Assembly (NCBI GenBank): GCA_016792625.1
Contig: JAEUKK010000043.1
Coordinates: forward strand, 1-59,722
Length of the DNA: 59,722 nucleotides
DNA from: Deltaproteobacteria bacterium
Lineage (GTDB): Bacteria; Myxococcota_A; UBA796; UBA2385
Direction: 5' to 3'
Part shown: positions 8,446 to 16,135 of the stretch, one piece after another
Position numbering within the stretch: position 1 is the stretch's first letter
Layout: the number at the start of each line of letters is the position of its first letter
The notes under the pieces: generated by a model
The model's input: only the letters and a program-made list of their open reading frames with translations
Database searches by the model: none
Told to the model about the DNA's origin: nothing
Program-made: the position numbers and the translations under genes

Positions 8446-8904
8446 TCAGCCCCAGGTGGCGATGACGTAGGCGGTCACGTCGGCGGCCTGGGTGGGGTCG
8501 GTGTAGACCGGCGGCATGCTGCCCTTGCCGTTGATGACGATGTTCTCGATGTCAGAGGCCGACATGCCCGGCACCACGGCGCTCAGGTCGGGGGCAAAGC
8601 CGCTGTCGCCGTCGGCGCCATGGCAGCCCGAGCAGCCCGAGGCGTACAGCGCCTCGCCCGCGGCGGAGCTGCCATCGGAGCCATCGGTGCCATCGGTGCC
8701 ATCCGCGCCGTCAGAGGTGCCATCCGTGCCATCGGCGCCGTCCGCGGTGCCGTCGGAGGTGCCATCGGCGCCATCGGAGGTGCCATCGGCGCCATCGGTC
8801 GCGCCGTCGGCGCCGCCGCCAGAGTCACCGCCGGAGTCCTTGGTGCCGGTGCAGGCGGCGAGGGTGGCGAGGGCCAACATCGGGAAGAGCTTCTTCATCA
8901 TCAT
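8446..8904 (-). CDS. Cytochrome c lipoprotein with Asp/Gly/Thr repeat linker (shorter paralogue)
   Basis: A 152-residue exported electron carrier. A lipobox LAAC puts the lipidated cysteine at residue 18. Residues about 22-80 are a DGADGTSDG-type acidic repeat. A small c-type cytochrome domain follows, with the haem-binding CSGCH at 91-95 and a likely axial Met130 in GSMPPVY. The linker probably holds the haem domain away from the membrane. It is 23 bases downstream of a paralogue with the same layout, and the two form one operon. The three tandem ATG codons start after a well-spaced GGAG. Confidence 0.85.
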   Translation of the reverse strand: MMMKKLFPMLALATLAACTGTKDSGGDSGGGADGATDGADGTSDGADGTSDGTADGADGTDGTSDGADGTDGTDGSDGSSAAGEALYASGCSGCHGADGDSGFAPDLSAVVPGMSASDIENIVINGKGSMPPVYTDPTQAADVTAYVIATWG

Positions 8905-8927
8905 TCGCGTCTCCTATTTTGAGGGGC

Positions 8928-9560
8928 TCAGCCCCAGGTCAACATCACGTAGGCGGCCACGTCAGCGGCGTCGGTGGGGTCGGGGTAGACCGCCGGCATC
9001 GAGCGCTGCCCGCTCTGGATCAACGTGCGGAGGCTGCTCTCGGACATGCCGGGCACCTCGGCGCTGAGGTTCGGGGCGTAGCCGCTGTCGCCGTCGGCGC
9101 CGTGGCAGCCCGCGCAGCCGGTGGAGAAGAGCTCGCCGCCGCGCACCGCGTCGGGGCTGGTCGAGGTGCCGTCGCCGCCGTCGTCAGCGCTGCCGTCGGT
9201 GCCGCCGTCGTCGGTGCCGCCGTCATCGGCGCTGCCGTCGGTGCCGCCGTCGTCGGTGCCACCGTCATCAGCCGTGCCATCGGTGCCGCCGTCGTCGGCG
9301 CCATCGGTGCCGTCGGCGCCGTCGGTGCCATCGGTGCCGTCGGTGCCATCGGTGCCGTCGGTGCCATCCGCACCATCGGCGCCATCGCTGCCATCGGCCG
9401 TGCCGTCAGCGCCGTCGCCGCTGCCGTCGTCGGTCGCGCCGTCGTCGGTCGCGCCGCCGCTGTCGTCGTCGGTGGCCTTGTCGCCACAGGCGCCCAGGCT
9501 GAGGGAGATCAGGGCCGCGGCGATCCACGGGGAAAGAGTGCTGATTTGGGACAGTTGCAT
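8928..9560 (-). CDS. Cytochrome c lipoprotein with long Asp/Gly/Thr repeat linker
   Basis: A 210-residue paralogue of the following gene. The lipobox LGAC gives the lipidated Cys25. Residues about 28-136 are an extremely acidic repeat (DGTDGTDGTDG and DDGGTDDGGTDGSADDGG units), encoded by minisatellite-like DNA at about 9170-9450. The haem motif CAGCH is at 149-153 and the likely axial ligand is Met188 in RSMPAVY. The haem domain is about 60 percent identical by eye to its neighbour. It is first gene of a two-gene operon. Electron donor and acceptor cannot be told from the sequence. Confidence 0.85.
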   Translation of the reverse strand: MQLSQISTLSPWIAAALISLSLGACGDKATDDDSGGATDDGATDDGSGDGADGTADGSDGADGADGTDGTDGTDGTDGTDGADGTDGADDGGTDGTADDGGTDDGGTDGSADDGGTDDGGTDGSADDGGDGTSTSPDAVRGGELFSTGCAGCHGADGDSGYAPNLSAEVPGMSESSLRTLIQSGQRSMPAVYPDPTDAADVAAYVMLTWG

Positions 9561-9768
9561 GTGAGGCCTCCGTTGCGGCGCGACGGTACCCCAGGGGGCC
9601 GCCGCCCGCGAGGCCGAGGTGGAAACAATGCAGTGCCGGAGCTCGCGTCGCGCGCGCCAGCCCGACCGCGGCGCGCGGCGCAGCCGCGGTCGCCACCGGC
9701 GACCGAGCGCGGAGCGCGAGCGCGGCGGGGGGGCGCCGCCGGCCCCGCCGGCGGGGCGCCCAGATCAA

Positions 9769-10113
9769 TTAGAGCGTTGCCGGACCGGGGGTGTCGAGCA
9801 GCCAGACCTCGGTGCCCGCGGGGATCTCGGCCGCGGGCAGCACGGGCTGCACTTGCAAGGGGTAGGCCCGCCGCCCGGCGTGGGGCTCAGCCCGGTGCGG
9901 CACCAGCTTGCCCACCGTGGTCAGCACAAAAGCCACCCCATCGGGCCGGCGCAGGCGCAGCGCGCAGCCCGCCGGCGCCGCGCCCTCTTCTACGCCCGGG
10001 CTGAGCAAAACGCAGAGCCCGTCGACGTCTTGCGCATGCTTGACCACGAAGAGAAGGCTGGGCTGGCCGGGCGCGGGCAGGGGGACCTCCACGGGTGGCA
10101 CCGAGGCTACCAC
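9769..10113 (-). CDS. Small protein of unknown function
   Basis: A 114-residue protein that I do not recognise. It is rich in Pro, Val and Leu with no clear membrane segment. Its GTG start lies 27 bases after the stop of the upstream membrane-anchored nuclease-like gene, so they are probably co-transcribed. The ribosome site is weak. Codon bias supports coding, but the start is uncertain. Confidence 0.5.
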   Translation of the reverse strand: MVASVPPVEVPLPAPGQPSLLFVVKHAQDVDGLCVLLSPGVEEGAAPAGCALRLRRPDGVAFVLTTVGKLVPHRAEPHAGRRAYPLQVQPVLPAAEIPAGTEVWLLDTPGPATL

Positions 10114-10140
10114 CGGGACGGCCCCCGGCGGCGCACAGGG

Positions 10141-10611
10141 TCAGCCGAAGTCAACCTCGACGATGGCCCCATCCTCCATGTCGATGAGCAGAACGCCGTG
10201 ATCAGGCATCAGCAGGGCATACTCGAGCAGCTGGCGCCGGGTCGGCGGGTGGGTCGGATCGGGGGCGCGCTCGCCGGTCTTGACCTCTGCCACATAATTC
10301 TGGCCCCCTTTGTGCACGAGCAGGTCGAAGCGCACGGTGTAGCGCCGCTCCTCGCCGTCGACCCACATGGCCGCCTCGACCACCGCTTGCCGCTCCACCA
10401 CGGTGAAGCCGTGGGCCTCGAGCAGGGCCTCAGCCTCGGCCTCGCCCCCCTGCGCGCGGCGGTTGCGCGCCCGGCTGGCCCGCGACCAGCGCCCCTGGGC
10501 CGCCCGCAGCCGCGCCCACAGCCAGAGGCAGAGCAGCAGCAGGGCCGCGACGAGGAGGAGGAGCAGCAGGCTCATCCCGTCGAGGCCGAGGCGGAGGGCA
10601 GAGAGGTCCAC
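10141..10611 (-). CDS. Membrane-anchored PD-(D/E)XK nuclease-like protein
   Basis: A 156-residue protein with one N-terminal transmembrane segment (about 13-36), a basic juxtamembrane stretch (RASRARNRRAQ), and a cytoplasmic domain resembling the PD-(D/E)XK fold. The possible active-site set is Glu57 or Glu59 in GGEAEAEALL, Asp96 in RFDLLVH, and Glu109/Lys111 in VAEVKTG, followed by a TRRQLLEYAL helix. This order fits small restriction-endonuclease-like domains. It could be a nuclease held at the membrane or a non-catalytic relative. The GTG start has GGAGCC upstream. It is followed in the operon by a 114-residue unknown. Confidence 0.7.
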   Translation of the reverse strand: MDLSALRLGLDGMSLLLLLLVAALLLLCLWLWARLRAAQGRWSRASRARNRRAQGGEAEAEALLEAHGFTVVERQAVVEAAMWVDGEERRYTVRFDLLVHKGGQNYVAEVKTGERAPDPTHPPTRRQLLEYALLMPDHGVLLIDMEDGAIVEVDFG

Positions 10612-10693
10612 GGCGGCTCCACGGCGGGGGACGCGGGGCCCCCGGCGGCGTTATCGACCCGCGCGCCCGCCCGCCGCGGGCCGAGGAGGAGCG

Positions 10694-11698
10694 ATGGGCG
10701 CGGCTGACCCGCTCGTGATCGGCGTGCTGGTGCCCACCCTCGCCGGGGAGCCCCCGCCACCCACGTCCACCCCGCTCGGCCGGGCCGCCGCCACCCTGCG
10801 AGAGGAGGGGGTCGCGCTGCTCTTTGGTCATACCTGGGCTGAGGATGGCGCGCTGCAGGGCGTCTTCGCGCAGGGCGACCGCTGGGTGCCCGCCCAGGCC
10901 CGCCCCGCCGCCCTCTACGACCGCGCGCCCATGCTCGGCCAAGCCGCGGCCTACGCGGCGGCGATCCGCGGAGCGGCCGGCCTGCGCATCGGCAACCCGC
11001 CGGCCCTGCGCGCCCTCTGCCAAGACAAGCTGGCCTGCCAGCAGGCCCTGGACGCAGCCGGCGTGGGCGGGCTGCCCCCGGTGGAGGATGAGCCCGCCGC
11101 CTTCTCCGCCCGGCTGGAGGAGTGGGGTGCGGCCTTCCTCAAGCCCCGATTCGGCTCGCGTGGGGTGGGCGTGCGCCGGGTCGCGCGCGGCGAGCCCGAT
11201 CCGCTGCCCGCCACCCTGCCCGGCCTGCGCCCGGGCCAAGATGACCCTGCCCTGCTGCAATTCGCCGTGCCGCCCCCCGCCGGCGACGCGGGCTGGAGCG
11301 TGCGCGTGCTCTGCCAACGCGCGCCCACCGGCCGCTGGATCACCACCCCCGCCGTGCTGCGCCGCAGCGCGGTTGATCCGGTCGTGAACGCCGCGCGGGG
11401 CGCTGTTCTCGAGCCCGCCGCCGACCGGCTCAGCGACCCCGACCACCGCTTCGCGCTGGGCCTCGCCCTGACCGCCTGCGAGGTGCTCGGGGCCGATCCC
11501 GCGGCGCTCGAGCTGGGGGTCGATCTGGTGATCGACCGCGACGGCCAAGCCTGGATCGTCGAGGTGAACGGCCGCCCCGACGGGCGCCTGACCGGGCTGG
11601 CCGCCGCCGATCCGGACCGTTTTGGGGCCGCCGCGGCCGAGGCCGCCGCCCGCCCCCTGCGCCGCCTCGCCGCGCTCTGCCGGGCCGCGCACACCTGA
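10694..11698 (+). CDS. ATP-grasp family protein (YheC/YheD-like)
   Basis: A 334-residue cytoplasmic protein. The N-terminal part (VIGVLVPTLAG and GVALLFGHTW) and the core resemble the ATP-grasp YheC/YheD family. ATP-grasp features include FLKPRFGSRGVGVRRV, a phosphate-binding loop, and the metal-binding end LELGVDLVID with WIVEVNGRPDGR. Such enzymes join a carboxylate to an amine or thiol through an acyl-phosphate, but the substrate is unknown. The ATG follows GAGGAGGA. A longer open frame to 10367 overlaps the divergent gene and lacks conserved content. Confidence 0.8.
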   Translation: MGAADPLVIGVLVPTLAGEPPPPTSTPLGRAAATLREEGVALLFGHTWAEDGALQGVFAQGDRWVPAQARPAALYDRAPMLGQAAAYAAAIRGAAGLRIGNPPALRALCQDKLACQQALDAAGVGGLPPVEDEPAAFSARLEEWGAAFLKPRFGSRGVGVRRVARGEPDPLPATLPGLRPGQDDPALLQFAVPPPAGDAGWSVRVLCQRAPTGRWITTPAVLRRSAVDPVVNAARGAVLEPAADRLSDPDHRFALGLALTACEVLGADPAALELGVDLVIDRDGQAWIVEVNGRPDGRLTGLAAADPDRFGAAAAEAAARPLRRLAALCRAAHT

Positions 11699-11713
11699 GA
11701 GCGAAGCCCGGTT

Positions 11714-14233
11714 TTAGAGGCCGAGGCGCTGCTGGTAGCCGGCGATCGCGCCGATCAGGTCGTCGACCTCGGCGTTGGGCAGGGCCTCGCAGCCCACGCC
11801 GAGCGCGCGGTCGATCAGGTCCATCAGGGCGGCGTCGAGCGCGCTGCGGCGCTCGGGCTCGGGCAGGCGGCGCAGGTTGCTGACCACGAGGTTGAGGTCG
11901 ACCCGGCCGTCCATCCCGGCGTTGACGTGGCTGAACAGGCGCCGGCCGCCGCCGGGCGTGCTCTCAAGCAGCACCTGCACCGCCGCCGAGCCCGCGCCGA
12001 CCCCGCTGTGGGCGTCGAGGCGCCGGGCCAGCTGCACCAGCACGTCTTGGGCGACGGCGAGCTTGGAGCGGGCCTCTTCGTCGCGCAGCGGCGGCGGGCC
12101 GAAGTTGAGGTTGATCGCGTTGGCCTCGGCCTCGGCGTCGGCCTCGGCGGCCTCGAGCACCTCTTCGCCCTCAGCCTCGGCAAGGTGGACCGGGGGCGCC
12201 GGCGCGCGGCGCGGCGCGGGCGAGGGCAGCTCGTCGCGCAGGTCGACCCGGTCGAGGTTGCGCTCAGCGACGCTAAAGTGGCCGTCGCCGAGGCCGCGGA
12301 TGTCGTCTTGGTCGGAGAAGAGCGAGAGCAGCGCCGGGTCGAGCTCGGCGTCGCGGGGCGGCAGCCAGCGGCTCGCGCCCTCGGGCAGGCCGGCGGACGT
12401 GGCCTCGCCGCCGCCGTGCAGCCACGCGTCGAGGTCTTCGTCGGGCGGCGGGCTCGCGGCGCGGCGCGGACGGGCGGCCCGGCGGGCGGCGGCCTCTTCG
12501 AGGTAGCGGGCGGCGGTCTGCACGAGCTCGTCGGGAGCGGGCGCTGGCGGGGGAGAGAGCGCCTCGGTCCCCGCGGGGATCGGATCGCGGCGGAAGTTCA
12601 CAAGCGAGATTCGCCCGCCGAGGCTGTCGACCAGCTCATCGGCGCCCAGGGCGGGCTCGTCGAGGCCCAGCTCATCTTCGCTGGCCGCCTCGACCGGCAG
12701 CTCTTCGGTGCCCGCGTCGGCGGGGAGATCATCGAAACCATCAACCCCCACGTCATCTTCGAGCGGCTCAAGGGCTGCGCTGTCGAAGGGCAGGGGCGCG
12801 GGCGGCGCGGCGGCGACCGACGGCGCGGGAACCGCGGCGACCGCGGGGGCGGCGTCGGCCGCGGGTAGGCGGCGCTCGTCGAGGGGCACAAATTCCAGCG
12901 TGGGCGCCGGGGCCCCCGCCTCGTCTTCGTCGGCCCAGGCGCCGCGGGGCGGGGCGCCCATGATCGACAGCCCGACCGGGATCGCGTCTTGGGCGTCGCC
13001 CTCATCCTCTTCGGCCCAGACCAGGCCCGCGCCCGGCCCGGCCGCGCCGGCGGCAGGGTCGGTGGCGGGCGCCGGAGAGGCGGCCTTGTGCGGGGCGGAG
13101 GGCTCCTCGTCGACCCGCGGCGCGGCGGGCGCATCGACCGAGGCCCCCCGCGCGATCCAGCGGGAGAGCTCTTCGCCCAGCCCGTCGCCAAAGTCTTGGC
13201 CGTCGGGCACCTCGACCGGCTCAGAGAGGGCGTTGAGGTAGCTGACCGGCAGGGTCGGGGCCGGGCGACCCGCCCCCGCGTCGTCGAGGGAGAAGAGCTC
13301 TTCGATCTCGTAGGCGTCCTCGACCGCGGGGGGTCGATGCACGGGCAGGCGCAGCGGCTCGACGGTGCTGAGGATGCCCTGGCTGAGCATCTCGATGAGC
13401 AGGCCCGCGGTGTCGAGCTCTTCGTGGGGCGAGAAGGCGAGCACCTCGGCCAGGGGGGCCGTCGGCGCGCACAGCTCGGCCAAGCGCTGCTGCTCGGGCC
13501 GCTGCGGCGGGTGGGCGCCCGGGCGCAGGGTGAGGGCCTCACGGCGGGCGAGCAGCGGGGCGGTCTGCTCCAACGCGTCGAGCAGGCCGCGGAGCAGGCG
13601 CGCCGTGTCGTGCCCGCCCTGCACGTTGGCGACGAAGATGCCCTCGGTCGCGGTCCACTCGAGGCGACCGGGCTGGCCGATGAACTCGGCGAGGTTCTGG
13701 CGGAAGCGGTCCTCCATCGCGGCGAAGAGCAGGGCGTCGGGCACATGGCCCGAGAGCAGCTCTTCGTAGGCGCCGCCGCGCCCGAGGCTCCACGAGATGC
13801 TGGCGGCCTGGCGCTCGCCGATCAGCCCCTGGTTGAGCAGCCGGCGGAGCAGCCAGGGGCCGTCTTCGGGCGCCAGCGCGGCAAAGACCTCGCCTTGGGA
13901 GAGGTAGACCTGCCGCACCCCGCCGTGCGCGTCGCGCACCGACAAGCAGCCCGTGAGGCCGCGGCGCAGCAGCCCCTGGAGCGTGTCGAGGGCGGGGAGG
14001 GCCCCATGGGCGGGGAGGGCGGTGGACGCGGCGGAGGACACGGGGGACCCGGGGCGGGGCGCGAGGCGGCGGAGGCGGCGGACGGTCCGCCTCGGGGACA
14101 GCGTACACCAGGGGAGGGAGGGCGAGCCGCGCGCCGCCGGGGGCATCCGGTCATCCCCGTGGCGCGGCATCGCGCGGAGCCGCCCGCGCCCGGCGCCGAA
14201 GGCCCCATCCGCCCCGCCGGGCTGAAAGGTCAT
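11714..14233 (-). CDS. DUF4388-like protein with long acidic/proline-rich linker
   Basis: Up to 839 residues. After a basic, probably untranslated or poorly defined first 70 residues, residues about 78-270 contain a DUF4388/PatA N-terminal-like domain (LQGLLRRGLTGCLSVRD, VYLSQGEVFAA, then helices with LLNQGLI). Residues about 300-700 are a low-complexity Ala/Pro/Asp/Glu tract. The last about 120 residues form a second folded domain (SKLAVAQDVLVQLARRLD through LIGAIAGYQQRLGL). Such proteins in Myxococcota are linked to gliding or two-component signalling, but the role here is unknown. The start is uncertain: no good ribosome site precedes 14233, and 14170 or 14041 are alternatives. It follows trmH by 38 bases. 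Confidence 0.7.
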   Translation of the reverse strand: MTFQPGGADGAFGAGRGRLRAMPRHGDDRMPPAARGSPSLPWCTLSPRRTVRRLRRLAPRPGSPVSSAASTALPAHGALPALDTLQGLLRRGLTGCLSVRDAHGGVRQVYLSQGEVFAALAPEDGPWLLRRLLNQGLIGERQAASISWSLGRGGAYEELLSGHVPDALLFAAMEDRFRQNLAEFIGQPGRLEWTATEGIFVANVQGGHDTARLLRGLLDALEQTAPLLARREALTLRPGAHPPQRPEQQRLAELCAPTAPLAEVLAFSPHEELDTAGLLIEMLSQGILSTVEPLRLPVHRPPAVEDAYEIEELFSLDDAGAGRPAPTLPVSYLNALSEPVEVPDGQDFGDGLGEELSRWIARGASVDAPAAPRVDEEPSAPHKAASPAPATDPAAGAAGPGAGLVWAEEDEGDAQDAIPVGLSIMGAPPRGAWADEDEAGAPAPTLEFVPLDERRLPAADAAPAVAAVPAPSVAAAPPAPLPFDSAALEPLEDDVGVDGFDDLPADAGTEELPVEAASEDELGLDEPALGADELVDSLGGRISLVNFRRDPIPAGTEALSPPPAPAPDELVQTAARYLEEAAARRAARPRRAASPPPDEDLDAWLHGGGEATSAGLPEGASRWLPPRDAELDPALLSLFSDQDDIRGLGDGHFSVAERNLDRVDLRDELPSPAPRRAPAPPVHLAEAEGEEVLEAAEADAEAEANAINLNFGPPPLRDEEARSKLAVAQDVLVQLARRLDAHSGVGAGSAAVQVLLESTPGGGRRLFSHVNAGMDGRVDLNLVVSNLRRLPEPERRSALDAALMDLIDRALGVGCEALPNAEVDDLIGAIAGYQQRLGL

Positions 14234-14271
14234 GAAATGTCGCCAGCCCCGGAGCGAGGCCAGGGCCAGGC

Positions 14272-15000
14272 TCAGCCGGCGGCGTCGCCTGCGCCCTCAG
14301 CGGCCGAACCCCAGGGCGGCGGCGCGACCAGATCAGCGTCGTCGAGCTGGTTGCGGGCCTCCATGCCCGCCCGCGCCGCGGCCTCCTCGGCCTCCCAAGC
14401 GTCGTAGAAGGCCTGCTCCCGCGCCGGATCGAGGTCACCCAGCGCGCCGAGCTGCTCCCGCCGCCGCTCAGCGAGGCGGTAGAGCGCGCAGGTGGCCGCC
14501 GAGGCGACGTTGAGCGACTCGGTGAGGCCGCGCATGGGCACGGTCAGGGCGCCGTCGGCCAAGGCGCGCGCGGCGTCGGTGATCCCCGCGACCTCGCCGC
14601 CGAAGACCACCGCCACCGGGCCATCGAGGGGCAGGCTGTCGGGGGAGTGGGCCGCAGCGCCCAGATCAGCGACGTAGACGCGAAAGCCGCGCTCTTTGAG
14701 CCCAGTGATCGCGCCCTCGATGGTGGCGTGCAGGCGCAGGTCGAGCCAGCGCTCGGCGCCGCGGGCCGCGCCCTTGGCCGGGCGGAACTCGCCGCTGACC
14801 AAGTGGACCTCGTGCACGCCAAAAGCCTCGCAAGACCGCAGGATGGCGCTGGTGTTGTGCCGGCGGTGCACCGCCTCGAGCACGCAGACCACGCTGCCGA
14901 TGCGCTGGCGCAGGGCCGCGCGCACCCGCGCCGCGCGGCGCTCCCAGGCCTCTTCGGGGGTCTGCGGGAGGGGCGCCTGGGTCCTCGGGTTGCGGGCCAT
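14272..15000 (-). CDS. trmH: tRNA/rRNA ribose 2'-O-methyltransferase, TrmH (SpoU) family
   Basis: A 242-residue SPOUT-fold methyltransferase. The SpoU motifs are clear: motif 1 with HRRHNTSAILRSCEAFGV, motif 2 VFGGEVAGI, and motif 3 VPMRGLTESLNVASAA, which form the trefoil knot that binds S-adenosylmethionine. The closest resemblance is to E. coli TrmH, which makes Gm18 in tRNA, based on the EAVHRRHN and ERWLDLRLHATI segments. The C-terminal about 60 residues are variable and acidic. The ATG follows GGAG. The gene is upstream of, and probably co-transcribed with, the DUF4388-like gene. Confidence 0.87.
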   Translation of the reverse strand: MARNPRTQAPLPQTPEEAWERRAARVRAALRQRIGSVVCVLEAVHRRHNTSAILRSCEAFGVHEVHLVSGEFRPAKGAARGAERWLDLRLHATIEGAITGLKERGFRVYVADLGAAAHSPDSLPLDGPVAVVFGGEVAGITDAARALADGALTVPMRGLTESLNVASAATCALYRLAERRREQLGALGDLDPAREQAFYDAWEAEEAAARAGMEARNQLDDADLVAPPPWGSAAEGAGDAAG

Positions 15001-15112
15001 CGGCCACTCCGGCCCCGCGGCGGTGGAGGGCGCAGGGCGGGGCCGCTATACACCCCCGGGCCGGGCCCGGTCGAGCGCCGGGCGGGGCCGACCCCCTCTC
15101 CGTGGAGCGCGC

Positions 15113-15598
15113 GTGGGGAGCTTCCTCAAAGATTGGACCGTCGCCCTGCTCCTCGCCGCCGCGCTGTTCATCGGCGTCGGCGTGTGGATGAAGGCGGCCG
15201 CGCCCACCGACGCCGACCGGGCGCCCACCCTGCGCGACCTTGACGGCGTGGCCTTCACTCTCGACGAGCTGCGGGGCCAGACGGTGGTGCTCAACTTCTG
15301 GGCGAGCTGGTGCGGGCCCTGCCGCGCCGAGATGCCCGAGCTGGCGCGCTTTCACCGCGACTACCCCGAGATCCCGCTCATCGGCCTCGCCGTCGACTCG
15401 GGCACCGAGGACGAGGTGCGCCGGGCCGCCCAGGGCCTGAGCATGTCGTGGCGGGTGGCCCTGGCCGACACGCGCCTCACCCGCGCCTGGGAGGTCGACA
15501 GCCTGCCCACCACCGTCGTGCTCGGGCCCAGGGGTGAGGTGCGGGCGGTGGTGCGGGGCCTCGTGTCCTACGATGTGCTCGTCGGGAAGACCCGTTAG
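15113..15598 (+). CDS. TlpA/ResA-like membrane-anchored thioredoxin
   Basis: A 161-residue protein with one N-terminal transmembrane anchor (about 8-25) and a periplasmic thioredoxin domain. The redox pair is Cys67/Cys70 in WASWCGPCRAEMP, and the cis-proline is in SLPTTVV. TlpA/ResA-like proteins reduce disulfides outside the cytoplasm, often on apocytochromes c, which fits the cytochromes c at 8.4-9.6 kb, although no maturation genes are adjacent. The GTG start is set by GGAG five bases upstream. The longer frame to 14696 is antisense to trmH. Confidence 0.88.
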   Translation: MGSFLKDWTVALLLAAALFIGVGVWMKAAAPTDADRAPTLRDLDGVAFTLDELRGQTVVLNFWASWCGPCRAEMPELARFHRDYPEIPLIGLAVDSGTEDEVRRAAQGLSMSWRVALADTRLTRAWEVDSLPTTVVLGPRGEVRAVVRGLVSYDVLVGKTR

Positions 15599-15602
15599 CC
15601 CT

Positions 15603-15637
15603 GCGGTGTCGCCGGCCGACGCGCGCAACGACACCGC
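15603..15637. other. 9-base inverted repeat between tlpA-like and DUF1279 genes
   Basis: GCGGTGTCG (15603-15611) and CGACACCGC (15629-15637) are perfectly complementary around a 17-base loop. The repeat occupies the 53-base gap between two same-strand genes. It may be a partial terminator or an operator. Confidence 0.45.
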
Positions 15638-15651
15638 TCTCTGAGGTCCCC

Positions 15652-16035
15652 ATGCTCGACGCGCTGCTCCGCCTGCAGGCCCGCCTGCGCACCCTGTTCC
15701 GCACCTATGGCCGCGTCGCTTTGGGCGTCTGGTTCAGCGTCTTCGCGCTCACCTGGCTGGGCTTTTACCTCGCGCTGGGCGCGGGCCTCGACCTCGCCGC
15801 CTTCTTGCGCGCGGTGGCCGAGACCCTGCACCTCGACGCCCAGGCCTGGGCCAGCGCCGGGGCGGGCACGGGCCAGGTGGTGATCGCGTATGCCGCCGCC
15901 CAGGTCACCAAGCCGCTGCGCATCGTCATCACGCTCACCTTGACCCCGGTGGTCGCCCGCTGGCTGGGCCGCGCGCCGGCCACGCCCAGCAGCACGGTGG
16001 TCGCCGCCGACACCAGCGGCAGCGCGGCGAGCTGA
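15652..16035 (+). CDS. DUF1279 (FAM210-like) membrane protein
   Basis: A 127-residue protein with the DUF1279 pattern: LRTLFRTYGRVALGVWFSV, a membrane helix (about 24-44), and the terminal block KPLRIVITLTLTPVVARWLG. The family includes eukaryotic FAM210 proteins of mitochondria; bacterial members are uncharacterised. Residues after about 108 are Ser/Thr/Ala-rich and disordered. The ATG has GAGG upstream. It probably shares a transcript with the thioredoxin-like gene. Confidence 0.78.
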   Translation: MLDALLRLQARLRTLFRTYGRVALGVWFSVFALTWLGFYLALGAGLDLAAFLRAVAETLHLDAQAWASAGAGTGQVVIAYAAAQVTKPLRIVITLTLTPVVARWLGRAPATPSSTVVAADTSGSAAS

Positions 16036-16135
16036 GCGGGGGGAGGAGCCCCGGCCGCGGTCGAGGCGAGGGGGCGCGCGCCGCCCGACCCGCCAATCCG
16101 GAGGGGCTAGCCGCGCCGCCGCGGGCCTTCGCCGC

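Noticed and set aside
6344..8470. 708-codon plus-strand frame
   Set aside because: Antisense to msrA, the GST-like gene and a membrane protein; low-complexity translation and no ribosome site.
8660..9450. CRISPR-like periodic repeats
   Set aside because: These are in-frame tandem repeats encoding Asp/Gly/Thr stalks, without unique spacers.
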